Assembly: GCA_028583605.1 (NCBI GenBank)
Contig: CM053332.1
Location: 17,395,267 to 17,459,266 of the forward strand
DNA length: 64,000 bases
Source of the DNA: Dastarcus helophoroides
Taxonomy: Eukaryota; Arthropoda; Insecta; Coleoptera; Bothrideridae
Direction: 5' to 3'
The stretch's first letter is position 1, and each line of letters opens with the position of its first letter. The notes under the pieces are model-generated. The model was not told the DNA's origin, did no database searches, and saw nothing but the letters and a program-made list of their open reading frames with translations. The position numbers and the translations under genes are program-made. Shown here piece after piece: positions 22,401 to 35,439 of the stretch.

Positions 22401-24650
22401 CGTTTTGGCAAAATATTCAAAAAATCGATTATTTTCAATTTCCAAAATTTTCATTTTTTAAATATTAACTTTCTCAAAATTCTGACTAAAATTCTCGACA
22501 TTTATGAGAAGTTTTGCTTTTTTTCAGGCTTCGACTGTTTGAAGATTTGGAAAACTTTTACTTTTCTTTGAAAATGTCAACTATTTTCCTAAAAACTGAC
22601 TTCTATTAAAATTTTCGACTTATTTCAAAATGTCGGCTTTTTGATAATTCAGGCTTTTTCAACAAACTCGATTTTCATTGAAAATTTAAACAGTTTTTGA
22701 ATTCGAACTTGTTTTCAGAATTTAATTTTTTTTAACATTTCCACATTTTAACATATCCACTCTTACAAAATTCTTACTTTTAAATTTCGACTTTTTTTAA
22801 CAATTTCGACTGATTAGCTTGTTACTTCTTTGTAAATTCAGTTTTTCTTTTTAATTTTGCCATTATCGAATTTTGACTATTCCTCAAAATTTCCAATTTT
22901 TTCAAAATTTTGTTCTTTGTAAATTCGTTTATTTTGAATCTGTATTAAACTTCGATCTTTTTTTTTCAAAGTCTCTGTTTTTATTTTAAAAAGTTTAGTT
23001 ATTTCAAAACCTCGTACTTTTTTGAAAAATGATTTTAATTTTGCCATTGTTGAATTCTAACTTTTTTTGAAATGTTTTACACGAAATTTCAAAATTTTGT
23101 TTCTTGCAAAATTCTATCACTTATTTTAAAGTTTTTTTAAACAACAACTTTTTTTACATCTTCATTGTTTTGAAAATTTCTAACTTTGTTCAAGATATTA
23201 ACCATTTCTCAAAGTTTTGACTTTTTTTGAAAATTTCGATTTTTTCATACTCAAACATTTGTACTTCTTGCCATCAAAATTTTGAATTTTCATCGAAGTT
23301 TTGACTGTTTTAAAAATCACACTCTTTTTGAAAATTTCGACATGCCAATTTGTATTTTTTGAAAGTTTCGACATTTTTGCATTTTACGATCTTTCTTCAG
23401 AATTTCTGCTATATTTTGAAAATGACGATATTTTACCATCAAAATTTCGAATTTTTATCGAAGCTTCGACTGTCTTAAAAAAATTACACTTTTTTGTAAG
23501 TTTCGACATTCCTGAAAATTTTGATTTTTTGAAAATTTCGACATTTTTGCATTTTACGATCTTTTTTGAGAATTTCTGTTTTATTTTGAAAATGTCATCA
23601 AATTTTCGAATTTTCGTCGAAGTTTTGACTGTTTTAAGAATTACACTCTTTTTGAAAATTTCGACATTTCGGATTTTTTGAAAGTTTCGACATTTTTGCC
23701 TTTTACGATCTTTTTTTCAGAATTTCTGTTATATTTTGAGAATGTCGATATTTTGCCAACAAAATTTCGAATTTTTGTCGAAGCTTCGACAGTTTTAAAA
23801 AAATTCCACATTTTTGAAATTTTCGACATTCCCGAAAATTTGGATTTTATGAAAATTTCCACTCTTTTGCATTCTACGATTCTTTTTTCAGAATTTACTG
23901 TTTTATTTTGAAAATGTCGATATTTTGCCATCAAAATTTCCAATTTTCATCGATGTTTTGACTGTTTTAACAAAATTACACTTTATTGAAAGTTTCGACA
24001 TTCCTGAAGATTTGGAAGACTTCGAGCATTTTTAAAGTTTTGATTTCTCGAATCTTCCAATTTTTGCGAATTTAACTATTTGAAAGATTCGTCTTTTCCA
24101 GAACATTTTTATTTTCTTTAAATAATCTGACGTATGTAAAAACTCTTATTTGAAAAATTCAACTTTTTTCAAAATTCTGACATCCTCAAATCTTCCAATT
24201 TTTATATTTTACAAATTAAGCCTTTCCCACAAAATTTTCTTGAGGAAATTGACTCTTTTTTGAAAAATTCCTACTCAAAAAAAAACAATTTTTTTGAAAG
24301 TTCGACTTTTTTAAAATTTTCGATCCTTCTTCAGTATTTTTGCTCTTTTGAAAATGTGAACGTTTTATTACCAAAAATTCGACTTTTCTTCGAAGTTTTG
24401 ACTGTTTTCAAAATTTCGACCATGCTTCAAAATGTTGCCTCTTTTGGATTACTTCGAACTTTTTTAAAATTTTGACTTTCTCAAATCTACGAATTTCTGA
24501 AAATTCCCTTTATAGGAAATTCTGATTCTTTTAAAGAATCTAACCTTTTAAATGGATAGTATTAGAAAAGGAGCATTTTTCAAATTTAAACTGAAAAATT
24601 TTAAAAAAAAATTAAAATTTAAAGGCATTTTCGAATTTAAAATATAAACA
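22400..24650. repeat. T-rich degenerate repeat block
   Basis: Built almost entirely from words such as GAAAATTTCGAC, TTTTTGAAA and CATCAAAATTTCGA with irregular spacing. The + strand is strongly T-rich. Open frames here code Phe/Ser/Ile-rich low-complexity peptides and are artefacts of the repeat. 23280-24020 shows a clear period of 150-170 bp. Confidence 0.8.
23280..24020. repeat. Tandem repeat, ~150-170-bp unit, four copies
   Basis: The marker ACATTTTTGCATTTTACGAT and variants occur at about 23371, 23541, 23690 and 23860, each preceded by CATCAAAATTTCGAATTTT- and GACTGTTTTAA-like boxes. Confidence 0.85.
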
Positions 24651-25689
24651 TGGAATATTGATAGAAAAAGAGATCAAATTTCGACCAGAAGTGTAAATTT
24701 ACCTGAGTTTTAGCACGAAAGTTCGGGAAAAAAACCTTCAATGTTTTTGTAATTCACAGACTACTAACGTGGCTGATGACCAGGGTTCTTATGAAGCGGG
24801 AGCTCTTTGGCACTTGCCCCCTTTAGCCCCCCTTCCTCCACTCGATGAGGCCCGAGTACAAGTGGCCCAAAACTGTTGGCTTCTAAACTTTGAACGTATT
24901 CTAGATTTCAAAACATGGGTATACCGAATTTGCTTCAGGGGGAAGACAATACTCATTTTGAAAAATTAATGCTCCAAAAAGAGATCCAGTTTACGGAAAT
25001 TCTCCGATGTTTTCTGATAAAATACGTTAAGATAAAATACGTTTCACGAAAAAGCCAAATTTTCTCAAAATGGCTGAAATGTCCAATAAATTATATTTTA
25101 ACCAAAAATCGAAAATTTCTGAAAAACCTGAATTTTGGCAAATATGTTTAAATTTCGCCAAAAAAAACCCAAAAAAAAAGTGGAGACAAATCTAGTTACT
25201 CAAAAAAAGTCAAAATTTCCCATGAATATCAAATTATGTGAAAAGAATGTCGTATTTCCTAAAAAAAAAGTTGAGTTTTTAACTTACCTGCATCTGCAAA
25301 TTTGTTAAGGTTCACTTTCAATGTATATTTGATCTTTCTGCTGTTATAAATAAAAGGTGCAAACGATGGTTAAAATTGGCCCACATAAGAATTCAATAAT
25401 TTTACAATTTCTAAAAAAAAAGTTAGCATTTTCAAGGATTATTTTTCGATGAAATGGTCAAAATATTCGAAAACAGAAGGTTCAAATTTTATATAGATAA
25501 ATACAAAGTTTTCAAGATTTATTAAAAGCAGGGATAATTTTCAAAAAGGACCCAGTTTGTAGAAAAATAGGCGAAATTTTTAAAAATGTGAAAAAAAAAA
25601 TAAATAAAGTGAAAATTTCAAGAAAGAAGTCGAAATTTTGAGAAAAAAGTCGAACATTCCCGTACTGACTCTGGCCGTGGAAGCCTTCG

Positions 25690-25870
25690 TTGTCACAGTT
25701 AATGTCCGCTTATAACGAATCCGCTTACGAACTTTCGCTTACAACGAAAAAGTCTGTAAGGTACGAATTAAAATCTATTATACGTTTTTTAATTAAAATT
25801 TATCGTCTATTAAGAAGTTCGGTTATAACGAACTAATATCTTCTAATCCCTTGAGGGTATTTACAAGCGG
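25690..25870. mobile_element. Possible pogo-like MITE
   Basis: CACAGTTAATGTCCGCTTATAAC on the left and GTTCGGTTATAACGAACTAA further right resemble the CCGGTTATAA-type end at 3089-3262. The right terminus is unclear. Confidence 0.35.
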
Positions 25871-26464
25871 ATTGTAAGGGCAAATGTTTGAAAAGAAGAC
25901 AATTTTTTAGAAAAAAGTTGAAATTTCCAATATAACGATTGATCGAATGTTGAAAAAGTCGAGAAAAATGGGAATTGTGAGAAATAAGTTTAAATTTTCA
26001 GACGGTCAAGTTTAAAAAAATACAGTAATTTTTAGAAATAGCCTTTGAAATAAATGAATTTTGGAAATTTTCCCAAGGAAAATCAAACATTGATTTAAAA
26101 AAAAGTGCAATTTTAAAAGCAATGTTTTCAGAATGAGACGAATTTTGAGGAAAAAAATCAAATTTCCAAAAACAGAAAAGGTCCAATTTTGAAATAAAAT
26201 TCGAGAAGTACAAATTAGGGAAACGATTCGAACGTTTCAGAAGGTTGAATTAAAAAACTTAAAATTTGCAAAAATTTTAGAATTTTTACATGAAATTTGA
26301 ACATAACTACTAAAGGGGGACCTGAAATTTAGAGAAAAAATCGAACTTTCTAGGAAAGAAGCAAATTTTGAAAATAATATCTGACTTTGAAAAAGACGTA
26401 TTTCGAGAAACAAGTCAAAACAAAGTGATATATTTTGAAAAAGAAGGGTCCTCTCTTTTTTTTG

Positions 26465-26688
26465 GGAACGAACTTGTTCTTGGTTATCTTTAAAAATTGA
26501 GATACAATACAAATACAAATTAAAAATACAAATCTTGTCCCCTGAAACCAAGAAAAGTTAAAAATCACTGACAAAGGTTGCTACTAACGCGTTTCGACAG
26601 CCAAGCTCTCATCTTCAGACAGGTTGCTGCAACCTTTGTTGTGTTTTTTAATCTTTCTTGGTTTCAGGGGACAAGATTTGTATTTCAG
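26465..26688. mobile_element. Fold-back element F1, copy 4
   Basis: Left outer end CTTGTTCTTGGTTATCTTTA, then an internal duplication of the ATACAAAT box, AACCAAGAAAAGTTAAAAAT and GCGTTTCGACAGCCAAGC. The right half ends GACAAGATTTGTATTTCAGG. The centre is shortened to CATCTTCAGACAGG and the right hammerhead-like half is lost. Confidence 0.85.
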
Positions 26689-27469
26689 GAGTCCTCTCGA
26701 CTGAAAATGTGAATGGGCGAGAGGGCGCCACACCCTACCATGTCAGAAAAGGCGGAAATTTTATACAAAGTCAAAATTTCGATAAAGAAACGAATTTTTT
26801 AAATTTGATTGAAGTAATACCCGAATTTTCAGAAAACAGTTCAAGTTTGGGAAAGAGCAAATTCTACAAATTTCGAAATAACAATACATTTGGATAAATG
26901 TATAGAAATCTAAAATAGGTAAATTTATGAAATGAAATTTCAAGGAAAAGTCCAACATTTTAAGGAAACACTCGAAATTTTTTCAAAAAAGTCTAAAATT
27001 TCAAGGAAAAGATAATTTTGAGAAAAGAAAAAGACGAATTTTTGGGATGAAGTTAGGTTTTTGGAAAAAAAGAGACAAATTTTACTAACAGAGCCGAAAA
27101 AAACTCCGCTCAAAAAATGGCATTCTCAGAAAGAGGAAAATTTTGAGAAATCGAAAAATAATGAATTAAAATAAAATTGAAGTTTCGCAGAAAAAAGGGG
27201 AATTTTGAGAAATAGATTAAATTTTGTTGAAACTAGTTTAGATTTTATTGAAAAAGGGATTTTGTTAAAATTTCGATTTGAAATCGAAATTTTAAGAAAA
27301 CGAAAGATTTGAAAACAAAATTGGAAGGTTAGCGAAAAATTCACTTTCGAGAATGGAAATTTACAAATTTTTCAATCCAAAATAAAAATAGGAAAACGAT
27401 AGAAAGACTCTAAATTTGTAGCTAAAATTCAATCTCTCAACCTTACGAGTTTAAAGTATTCAAATTTTT

Positions 27470-27600
27470 TTGGTGAAATGGTGTGGTCCTTGTTTGTGTT
27501 CAAAATTGAAATACAAATGTTGTCCCTTGAAACCAAGAAAGATTAAAAAACCCAACAAAATTTTTTCTTGGTTTCAGAGGACAAGATTTCTATTTCAATT
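27470..27600. mobile_element. Fold-back element F1, copy 5 (internally deleted)
   Basis: Only the outer inverted ends remain: AATTGAAATACAAATGTTGT, AACCAAGAAAGATTAAAAAA against TTTCTTGGTTTCAGAGGACA, AGATTTCTATTTCAATT. The whole centre is gone. Confidence 0.8.
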
Positions 27601-27710
27601 TAAATTTTTATCAAAAAGTATAAATTTTTAGAAAATAACTTTTAAATTTTAGAAACATAATTTTTAAAAAAATTACCTTTAAATTTCTAACAAAAATTGC
27701 GTAATTAAAC

Positions 27711-28700
27711 CAAATTTTAAATTTAAAATGGAAACGTCGACATTTTCAAAGAGAAAGCCAAAATTTCGAGAAACAAAAACTTGTAATTTATCACAAATTA
27801 TTTGAATTAAATCTAGAAAACCAAAAACTGTAAAGGAGTCAGATTTAAACACTTAATTTTCAGAAAAGCTCGACGTCTCGTGAGAAAAAGCCAAATGTTG
27901 ATATTAAAATCGAAATTTCCAAAAAAAAACAAAATTTTGATAAGACAACATTCTGAAAAAAAGTCGAAATTTTGAAAGTCAGATTTTTTAAAAGTTGAAA
28001 TTTCCACAAAAGAAGATTTTTTAAAAATCGAAATTTTCAAAAAAAAATGGGCAAATCAAATTTTTGAAAAACGATTGAAATTTCGAGAAAAAATTGCTAG
28101 AAAAAAATTGGGAATTTTCAGTCACGATTTCGCAATAAAATAAAAAATTTCAGAATATTCTCCCAACCAGTAAAATTTTTTAGGAAAATACGAAATTCTG
28201 AATAAATTTGAAATTTTTTAAAAAGTCAATATCTTGAATAGGGTCAAAATTTTGAAAGATGCGAACTTTCAAAAAGTAGAACTTTCACAGAAAGTAAGGG
28301 TTTTTAATAAAAGCGAAATTTTCCAAAAATTTAGTTATCAAAACCAATTTTGACTCAACAAGAACACATTCTGAAAAGTCTTACGATGAAGTCAAAAGTT
28401 TGAAATACGGTCAAAGCTGCAAAAAAAATCGAAATTTTTAAAAAGTCGAAAATTTAAGCCAATTAATAGAAGGTTTATATTTTCAAAAAAATAGTCGAAA
28501 TTTTAAAATAAAAGTCGAAAAAGAAACCAAATTTTAAATTCAAAATGGAAAAGTCGACATTTCCAGAGAGAAAGCCAAAATTTCGAGAAATAAAAACTTG
28601 AAATTTATTATAAATTATTTGAATTAAAGCTAGAAAACCAAAGACTGTAAACGAGTCAAATTTAAACACCTTAATTTTCAGAAAAGCTCGATGTTTCGTG
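27711..28700. repeat. Direct repeat, ~820-bp spacing
   Basis: About 170 bp starting ACCAAATTTTAAATTTAAAATG, with GAGAAAGCCAAAATTTCGAG, CTAGAAAACCAAAAACTG and TTAATTTTCAGAAAAGCTCG, occurs at about 27711 and again at about 28528. A weaker third copy follows near 28857. Confidence 0.82.
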
Positions 28701-29345
28701 AAAATCTCGAAATCTATAGAAAATTTCTCCAATTTACCGACTAACACCAAAGTTTTGAAAAAGATGAAAAATTTTGAGATATGTATAAAGATATCCACTT
28801 TTAACCTTAAATTTCAAAAATATTGGGATATTAAGAAAAAGGAACTCGAAGAACTAACCAAATCTAGGTTTAAAATGGAAAGTTTTGCTAAAATGTTGAA
28901 ATTTTGAGAGAAAAAGTCAAAATTTCAAAAGAAACACAAAATTTCAAACAATTGAGGTACATAATTAAAGGAGATTTTGAATTTAAAGTGAAAATTCGAA
29001 AAACTGTACAAAAAAGTCAAGTTTCAACTCATAATTTTAAGAAAGCTTGACATTTCGTTAAAAACCCGAAATCTAGTGATTCGAATTTACGAGTAATGTT
29101 GAAATTTTGAGAAAATAAATTCTAAAGTTTGAGGATATTTATTTTAAAAAATTCACTTTAAACTTTAAATATCGAATAAAATTGAGGAAGTTAAGAGAGA
29201 AAAAAAGCAAAATGTCTTGTTCAAACTGGATATTTAATACTCAATCTTGTATTTAAAAGTAGAATATTCAAAAAAAATTGCAGGATTCGTGTTTAAAATC
29301 GAAATTTCAAGATTACAGTCGACATGCAAGTAGAATACAACCTAG

Positions 29346-29975
29346 ACTGCAAATTCATGCAGCCTAAAGACGTAAGTAGTGAATCATAGGCGACTGAACT
29401 ACAACAATTGAAACACTGCCACCTAGCGAAGCGGTTGCTCTCTAGGAAAGTTCCCAGAAGACAAGGACTCTAATGCACAGACCAATAGGTTTCAACATTT
29501 ATTAGATTCGTAAGTTTGGAAACCGGTCTTTGGTAGACTGCAAATTCATGCAGCCCTCCAGTCGTGCATAGTGAATCATAGGCGGCTGAACTACCAACAG
29601 TTGAGACACAGCCACCTAGCGAAGCGGTTGCTCTCTAGGAAAGTTCCCAGAAGACAAGGACTCTAATGCCACAGACCAATAGGTTTCAACATTTATTAGA
29701 TTCGAAGTTTGGAAACCGGTCTTTGGTAGACTGCAAATTCATGCAGCCCTCCAGTCGTGCATAGTGAATCATAGGCGGCTGAACTACCAACAGTTGAAAC
29801 ACCGCCACCTAGCGAAGCGGTTGCTCTCTAGGAAAGTTTCCAGAAGACAAGGATTCTAATGCACAGACCAATAGGTTTCAACATTTATTAGATTCGAAGT
29901 TTGGAAACCGGTCTTTGGTTTCCAAACTTCGAATCTAATAAATGTTCAAATCCTATTGGTCTGTGCATTAGAATT
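29346..29975. repeat. Tandem repeat family P (~190-bp unit, three copies plus inverted end)
   Basis: Units at about 29346, 29535 and 29726 share GACTGCAAATTCATGCAGCC, TGAATCATAGGCG, GCCACCTAGCGAAGCGGTTG, CTCTCTAGGAAAGTT, CCAGAAGACAAGGA, CAGACCAATAGGTTTCAACA, TTTATTAGATTCG and TTTGGAAACCGGTCTTTGG. The third unit runs into an inverted copy of its own end (TTTCCAAACTTCGAATCTAA) at 29919-29973. A longer diverged relative lies at 58030-58480. GAAACCGGTC is the 3' half of a hammerhead-like core; the CTGANGA half is deleted here. Confidence 0.88.
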
Positions 29976-32000
29976 ACAGTTGACAATTAGAAATTTAAAG
30001 CATATTAAGATTCTCCTCAAAATCTTTACATTTATTGTTTGTCTTTAACCAAACTCCAACTCTATTTTTTTTAAACTTCGATTTTCTCAGAATTTTCAGC
30101 ATTTTTTTCAAACTTTCACCGGCTTTATGTCTCCATAAAAGCAACTAATAACTTCTAGATATTTTATAGATGTCTCGAGATGCGTATGAGTCGTTTCGCC
30201 GGCAGCGACGTATCTCTATCTTCCAGTAACGTCTATTAAAGCAGTCCATACACTTTACGATAACTGATTTAATTCCACAGTTTGTTGCAATATGTAACTT
30301 TAAAAATCTCAAAAATTTTAAAAGATTACACGTGATGAAATAACCAAATGACATAATTTATATGATTACAATTCCTCTACTTATATTGTTCGGAATTTCA
30401 ATGTTTTCCCTGAAAATACACATCAAAGTTTCTTAAGCAGCAAAAATATCATAAATTCATTCGCGTAAAGCAACACGGTATATTTCTTTTAATAATCTGA
30501 ATAATTTTGCCGAAGCCCTGTCGATAATATCTCTGAAATTCATATAACCAAACATCAAAACCCTACAGCTATCTAAAAACTCTTTCATTTTCTTTTACTG
30601 GGAGGCATTTTTTTGGCTTTATTTGATGTGTTTCCCGATCTCTCTTGGGGGACCTCTTAATTAATCTCATAACAGCACCGAATGAGGATAAAAAGCAATT
30701 CGGCGAATATTTAAATAAACCCCGACTTTAATAACAGCAACCTAAAAACGGAATTTAATTAGGAAAAGCAACAAAGACTAACAGTATAAAGTAAAAAAAA
30801 ACCTTAGCTGAAATAATAACGCTAATCCACTCTTACAAATATCTTATACAAACACACCCATCTTCGGTTTTTAAACCGAATTTACGGCGAGGATTTGCTT
30901 AAAATTTAAATAAAAACCTCGCCAGAAGGAGATAAAAATAACTGTTTGGCTTTATTAAATATGCCCGCGAAACAGTGGCGTAACAAGGGCGTTAAACCGC
31001 CCTAGGCGAGGTGTTAAACTGCCCTAATCCTAAAATTGAGATCGTACAATGTACGAGGACATATTTCATAGGATTTTTATGTTTATTTATGCAGTAAAGA
31101 ATTATATAGTTGTGCTCGTTCCGAGACGTGGGATAGGCGCGAGTTATGTTTTGTCCCATCGTTATTCGGTCATCTGTGTTTTAAATGTTTCCATCATTTT
31201 TCCATTAAGTTGACTGTGCCGTAAAAATTTTACAAGCTGCGGGTATAAAGTCGAGAGAATTACGACCTTATTACTTCAGTAATAGAACTTTGTCGGGATA
31301 TTTATGAAAAATATAAATGTCGATGAAGACGTTAGGGGGAGGTTATGTGCGTATGGGCATTAAAACCTAGGTAAACGAGAGCAAAGTATTTAAAAAAAAA
31401 ATGAGTAAATATAGAAAGCAACACGCTACATTAAGCTTACGTGGACCTTTGGACTATTAACTAGAAGGCATTACGGGCAGTTGGTTTTATGTTTCGAGAG
31501 GACATGAAAATCTATTTGATGGGAAAAGTTTCACTTGTGAAAAAGTGTTCGCCTCTCAACTTTCCACCGATGTCCTTGGGGTTAGATTGGAAAAGTCTTT
31601 GAACTGTATGATTAGTTAAGCTGCAATTTCAACTAAATAAATCCGTTCTTAATAAGGAATTTAAAAAAAGATCACCTCTTGGCCGTTGAAATGATTTCTA
31701 TTAAATTTAAAATTTTAAGCACACCAATTTCAATTCAGGATTACAGTTGAAAGTTAATTTTATTTTTGGGGTTGTTGTAAAAAACATCACTTTGAGCAAC
31801 GACCTCGATCAGATCAATTATTTACTTAGAAAATAGTTACAGGTTATTAACGCCTTCTGGAGAATAAAATTAATTTCGGAGTATCTGGAACAGTTTTCTG
31901 GAATAAAACAGGATTGCAAGTTACAAAGTCGTCTATAATCTAGAACAAAAAAAAGAATAAATACATGAAAGCAATCACTAAATACGTACTTGGTCGATTT
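29976..32000. other. Low-repeat intronic island
   Basis: Relatively complex DNA between two degenerate blocks, with no exon recognised. CAGTGGCGTAACAAGGGCG near 30973 followed by repeated AAACCGCCCTAGGCGAGG/AAACTGCCCTAAT words looks like one terminus of a DNA transposon, but no partner end or target duplication was found. Confidence 0.4.
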
Positions 32001-34288
32001 TAAAAATTTAATCCCTAATGGGCTGAAAAAAGGTATTAATTGAATATTGAAAAAATTCAAAATTGCCTTTTATAAGCTAAAAATTAGTTTTCAAAACCAA
32101 TTTTGACTCAACCAGGACCACATTCTGAAATGTCTTCGAGGAAATCAAAAGTTTGAAACACAAAGTTTCAAAAAAAGTCGAAGTTTTAAAAAAAGGACGA
32201 AATTTTAAGCTAAGACGATATTTTAAAGAAGGTTAATATTTTCAAAAAATATTTTAAAATAAAAGTCGGAATTTCGAACAGTAAGTCCTAACACTGAAAC
32301 GATCAAAACTTCGAGAAAAGGTGGAAAATTCGAAAAATGGTTTTCAATAAAAGTGAAAATTAAAATTAATTAAATTAATTTAAAAAAAAATAGAAATTTT
32401 GAAAGCTGATTTTTGAAGAAAATAAAGCATGTCAGAATACTCGAAATATACAAGAACAAATATTAAGATTTTGAGAAAGAACCAAGTTTTGAAATAAAAC
32501 TCGAATTTTCCAAAAACGCCAAAATTTTGAGAAAAAGACAATCATTCTAAAATAAGTCGAAATTTTGATAGTCTGATTTTTTAAAAGTTGAAAATTCCAC
32601 AAAAGTAGAATTTTTAAAAATCAAAAATTTTCAAAAAATTGGGCAAATCAAATTTTTCAAAAACAATTAAAAATTCATGAAAGAATTGCTAAAAAAAGAC
32701 GAAATTCTTAGTCACGATTTCGCAATAAAATAAAAAAATTTAGAACATTCCCCCAACAAGTAATTTTTTTAGGAAAATAGTAAATCCTGAACAAATTTGA
32801 AATTAAAAAAAAAAATCAATATCTTGAAAGGGGTCAAAATTTTGAAAGATGCGAACTTTTAAAATGTCAGAACTTTCACGGAAAGTAAACGCTTTTAGTA
32901 AAAATCTTAATTACCAAAAACACCAACATTTTCAAAAAAGACAACATTCTAAAAAATAGTCTAAATTTTAAAAGTCAGATTTTTTTAAAGTTGAAATTTC
33001 CACAGAAGTAGAATTTAAAAAAAAAACAAGGAAATCAAATTTTTGAAAAACGATCGAAATTTCGAGAAAAAATTGCTAGAAAAAGTCGAAATTTTCGGTC
33101 ACGATTTCGCAATAAAATAAAAATTTTAGAACATTCTCCCAACAAATATTTTTTTTTAGGAAAATACGTAATTCTGAACAAATTTGAAATTTTTCAAATA
33201 GTCAAAATCTTGAAAAGGGTCAAAATTTTGAAACGCAGTTTTCAAGATTTCGAAACTTTTTTTTGAACTTTTAAAAAAGTCAGAACTTTCACAGACAGAA
33301 GGTAAACTTTTTAATAAAAAAGGTTTTTGAAAAAAGTTAGTTTTCTAAAGGTGAAAACTAAGCGAAAACGTCGACATTTTCAAACCAGATCAACATTTTC
33401 AAAATCAATATTTTGAAAACAAAAATTAAAATGTTAAGTTTATTAATTTTTCGAAATTCACAAGAGGACGACGATTTTGAGAAAAAGACGAAAATTTTTG
33501 AAGGAAACCAAATTAAAAAGAATTTTAAAAAAAGGTAGAAAAAATTTGGGCAGAAGTTTTCAGAAAGTCCGATATTTTGAAAAAAATCGAAAATCAGTAG
33601 AAACCTTCCTAATGGGTTAAAGAAAGTATTAATTGAAAATTGAAAAAACTCAGAATTTCTCTTCGTAAGCTAAAGATTAATTTTCAAAAACAATTTTGGC
33701 TCAACAAGGCCAAAAAAACCCAAAAAAAAATTAGAAATTCTGAAAAGTATTTATAAAAGACGCAGTTTTTAATAAAAATCAAAACTTGGAAAAAAGTTCA
33801 AAATAGAAATTGTCAAAAAAAGTTGGGTTTTGCAAAATATTTAAAACTTTGATATAAAATGTAAACATTAGAACAAAAAAAAAGCAATTTTTTAAATGGT
33901 GAAAATTTTGAAAAAGCGGCATTTTAAAAAAATCAATAATTTCGAATGTTTAAAATTTAAAAAAAAGAATTTTGCAAAAACGATTAAGATTTTTAAATAA
34001 AGAAAAAGGAAAAAGTAAAAAATTTTAAAAAACGCAGTTTTTAAAACAGTTAAAATTTTATAAAAAGTGAACATTTTCAGGAAAAAAGGAGAATTTAGGC
34101 CAAAATAACCAAAGCTTTGAAGAGCTCGAAAATTTTAAAGAGTCGAAATTTTCAAAATGTCGACGTTTTCAAAAACGCTAAAAGTTTCAAAAAAAAACAA
34201 AATATTTCTGAGATAATCCTTTGTAAGCAAGAAAAAAATTTCGAGAAAAAGTCGAAATTTTTAAAAAATTTAGCTTTGTTTCAGAATG

Positions 34289-34505
34289 TTGGTGGAACGG
34301 ACTCTGTCCTTGGTTATCTTCAAAAATTGAAATACAAATCTTGTCTCCTGAAAGCAAGAAAGATTAAATAACACAACAAAGCTTGCTCTACCGCGCAGCA
34401 TCCCTCTGAAGATGATAGCTTGGCTATCGAAATGCGTTAGAGCAACCTCTGTTGTGTTTTTAATGTTTTTTTGGTTTCACGGGACAATATTGGTATTTCA
34501 AATTT
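34289..34505. mobile_element. Fold-back element F1, copy 6
   Basis: Full left outer end GGTGGAACGGACTCTGTCC, TTGGTTATCTTCAAAAATTG. The centre holds a plus-strand CTGAAGA, ATGATAGCTTGGCTATCG and GAAATGCGTTAGAGC. The right half ends CGGGACAATATTGGTATTTC. The left core half is lost (CTCTACCGCGCAGCATCC). Confidence 0.86.
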
Positions 34506-35439
34506 TGCTTCAAAAAAATAACAAAATTTTGAAAAATGAAATTTTGGAAGTTAATTTTTCAAGAAAATAAGAAATGTCAATACTCGAAATTTACAAGAAA
34601 AAATTATCGAAATTTTGAGAAAAAGCCAAATCTTAAAATAAAAGTCGAATTTTCCAAAAACATCAAAATTTTGAGAAAAACACAACCATTCTAAAAAAAA
34701 GTTGAAATTTGAGTCAGATTTTTTTTTAAAGTTGAAATTTCCACAAACGTAGAATTTTTAAAATCAAAATTTTAAAAAAATGGGCAAATCAAATTTTTGA
34801 AAAACGATCGAGATTTCGAAAAAGAACTGCTAGAAAAATTAGAAATTTTTACTCAATATAATTTCGCAATAAAATAAAAAATTTCAGAACATTCTCCCAA
34901 CAAATATTTTTTTTAGGAAAATACGAAATTCTGAACGAATTTGAAATTTTTCAAAAAGCCAAAATCTTGAAAAGAGTCAAAATTTCGAAACGCATCTTTC
35001 ACGGTTTCGAAACTTTTTTTTGAACTTTCAAAAAGTCGGAACTTCCACAGAAAGTAATCATTTTTAGCAAAAGCAAAATTTTTCAAAAAATTAGTTTTCA
35101 AAAGGTGAAAACTAAGGAAAGGGGTCGACATTTTTAAAAGAGGTCAACATTTTCAAAGTCAATATTTTGAAACAAAAATTAAAATGTTCAGTTTATTAAT
35201 TTTTCGAAATTGACAAAAGGATGACGATTTTGAGAAAAAGACGAAAATTTTTGAAGGAAGTCAAATTAAAAAAAAAAGTTGAGAAATTAATGAATGAATT
35301 TTAGTGAATTAATTTAATATATAATAATAATTTAATGAATTTTTCGAGATTCACAAGAGGACGACGATTTTGGGAAAAAGACGAAAATTTTTAAAGAAAG
35401 TTAAATTAAAAGAAAAGTAGAGAAAATTTCAGCAGAAGT

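Larger units (their letters stand above)
24650..29300. repeat. A-rich degenerate repeat block
   Basis: The mirror composition of 22400-24650: words such as GAAATTTTGAGAAAAAGTCG dominate and the + strand is A-rich. It contains F1 copies at 26465 and 27470 and a possible pogo-like MITE at about 25690-25870 (GTCCGCTTATAACGAATCCG against GTTCGGTTATAACGAAC). The short open frames are low-complexity and not credible as genes. Confidence 0.78.

Noticed and set aside
23301..23943. Overlapping open frames on both strands as genes
   Set aside because: They follow the ~160-bp tandem repeat, encode Phe/Ser/Lys-rich strings, and no domain is visible.
30973..31040. Complete transposon beginning CAGTGGCGTAAC
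   Set aside because: Only one end is seen; no inverted partner or target duplication was found nearby.
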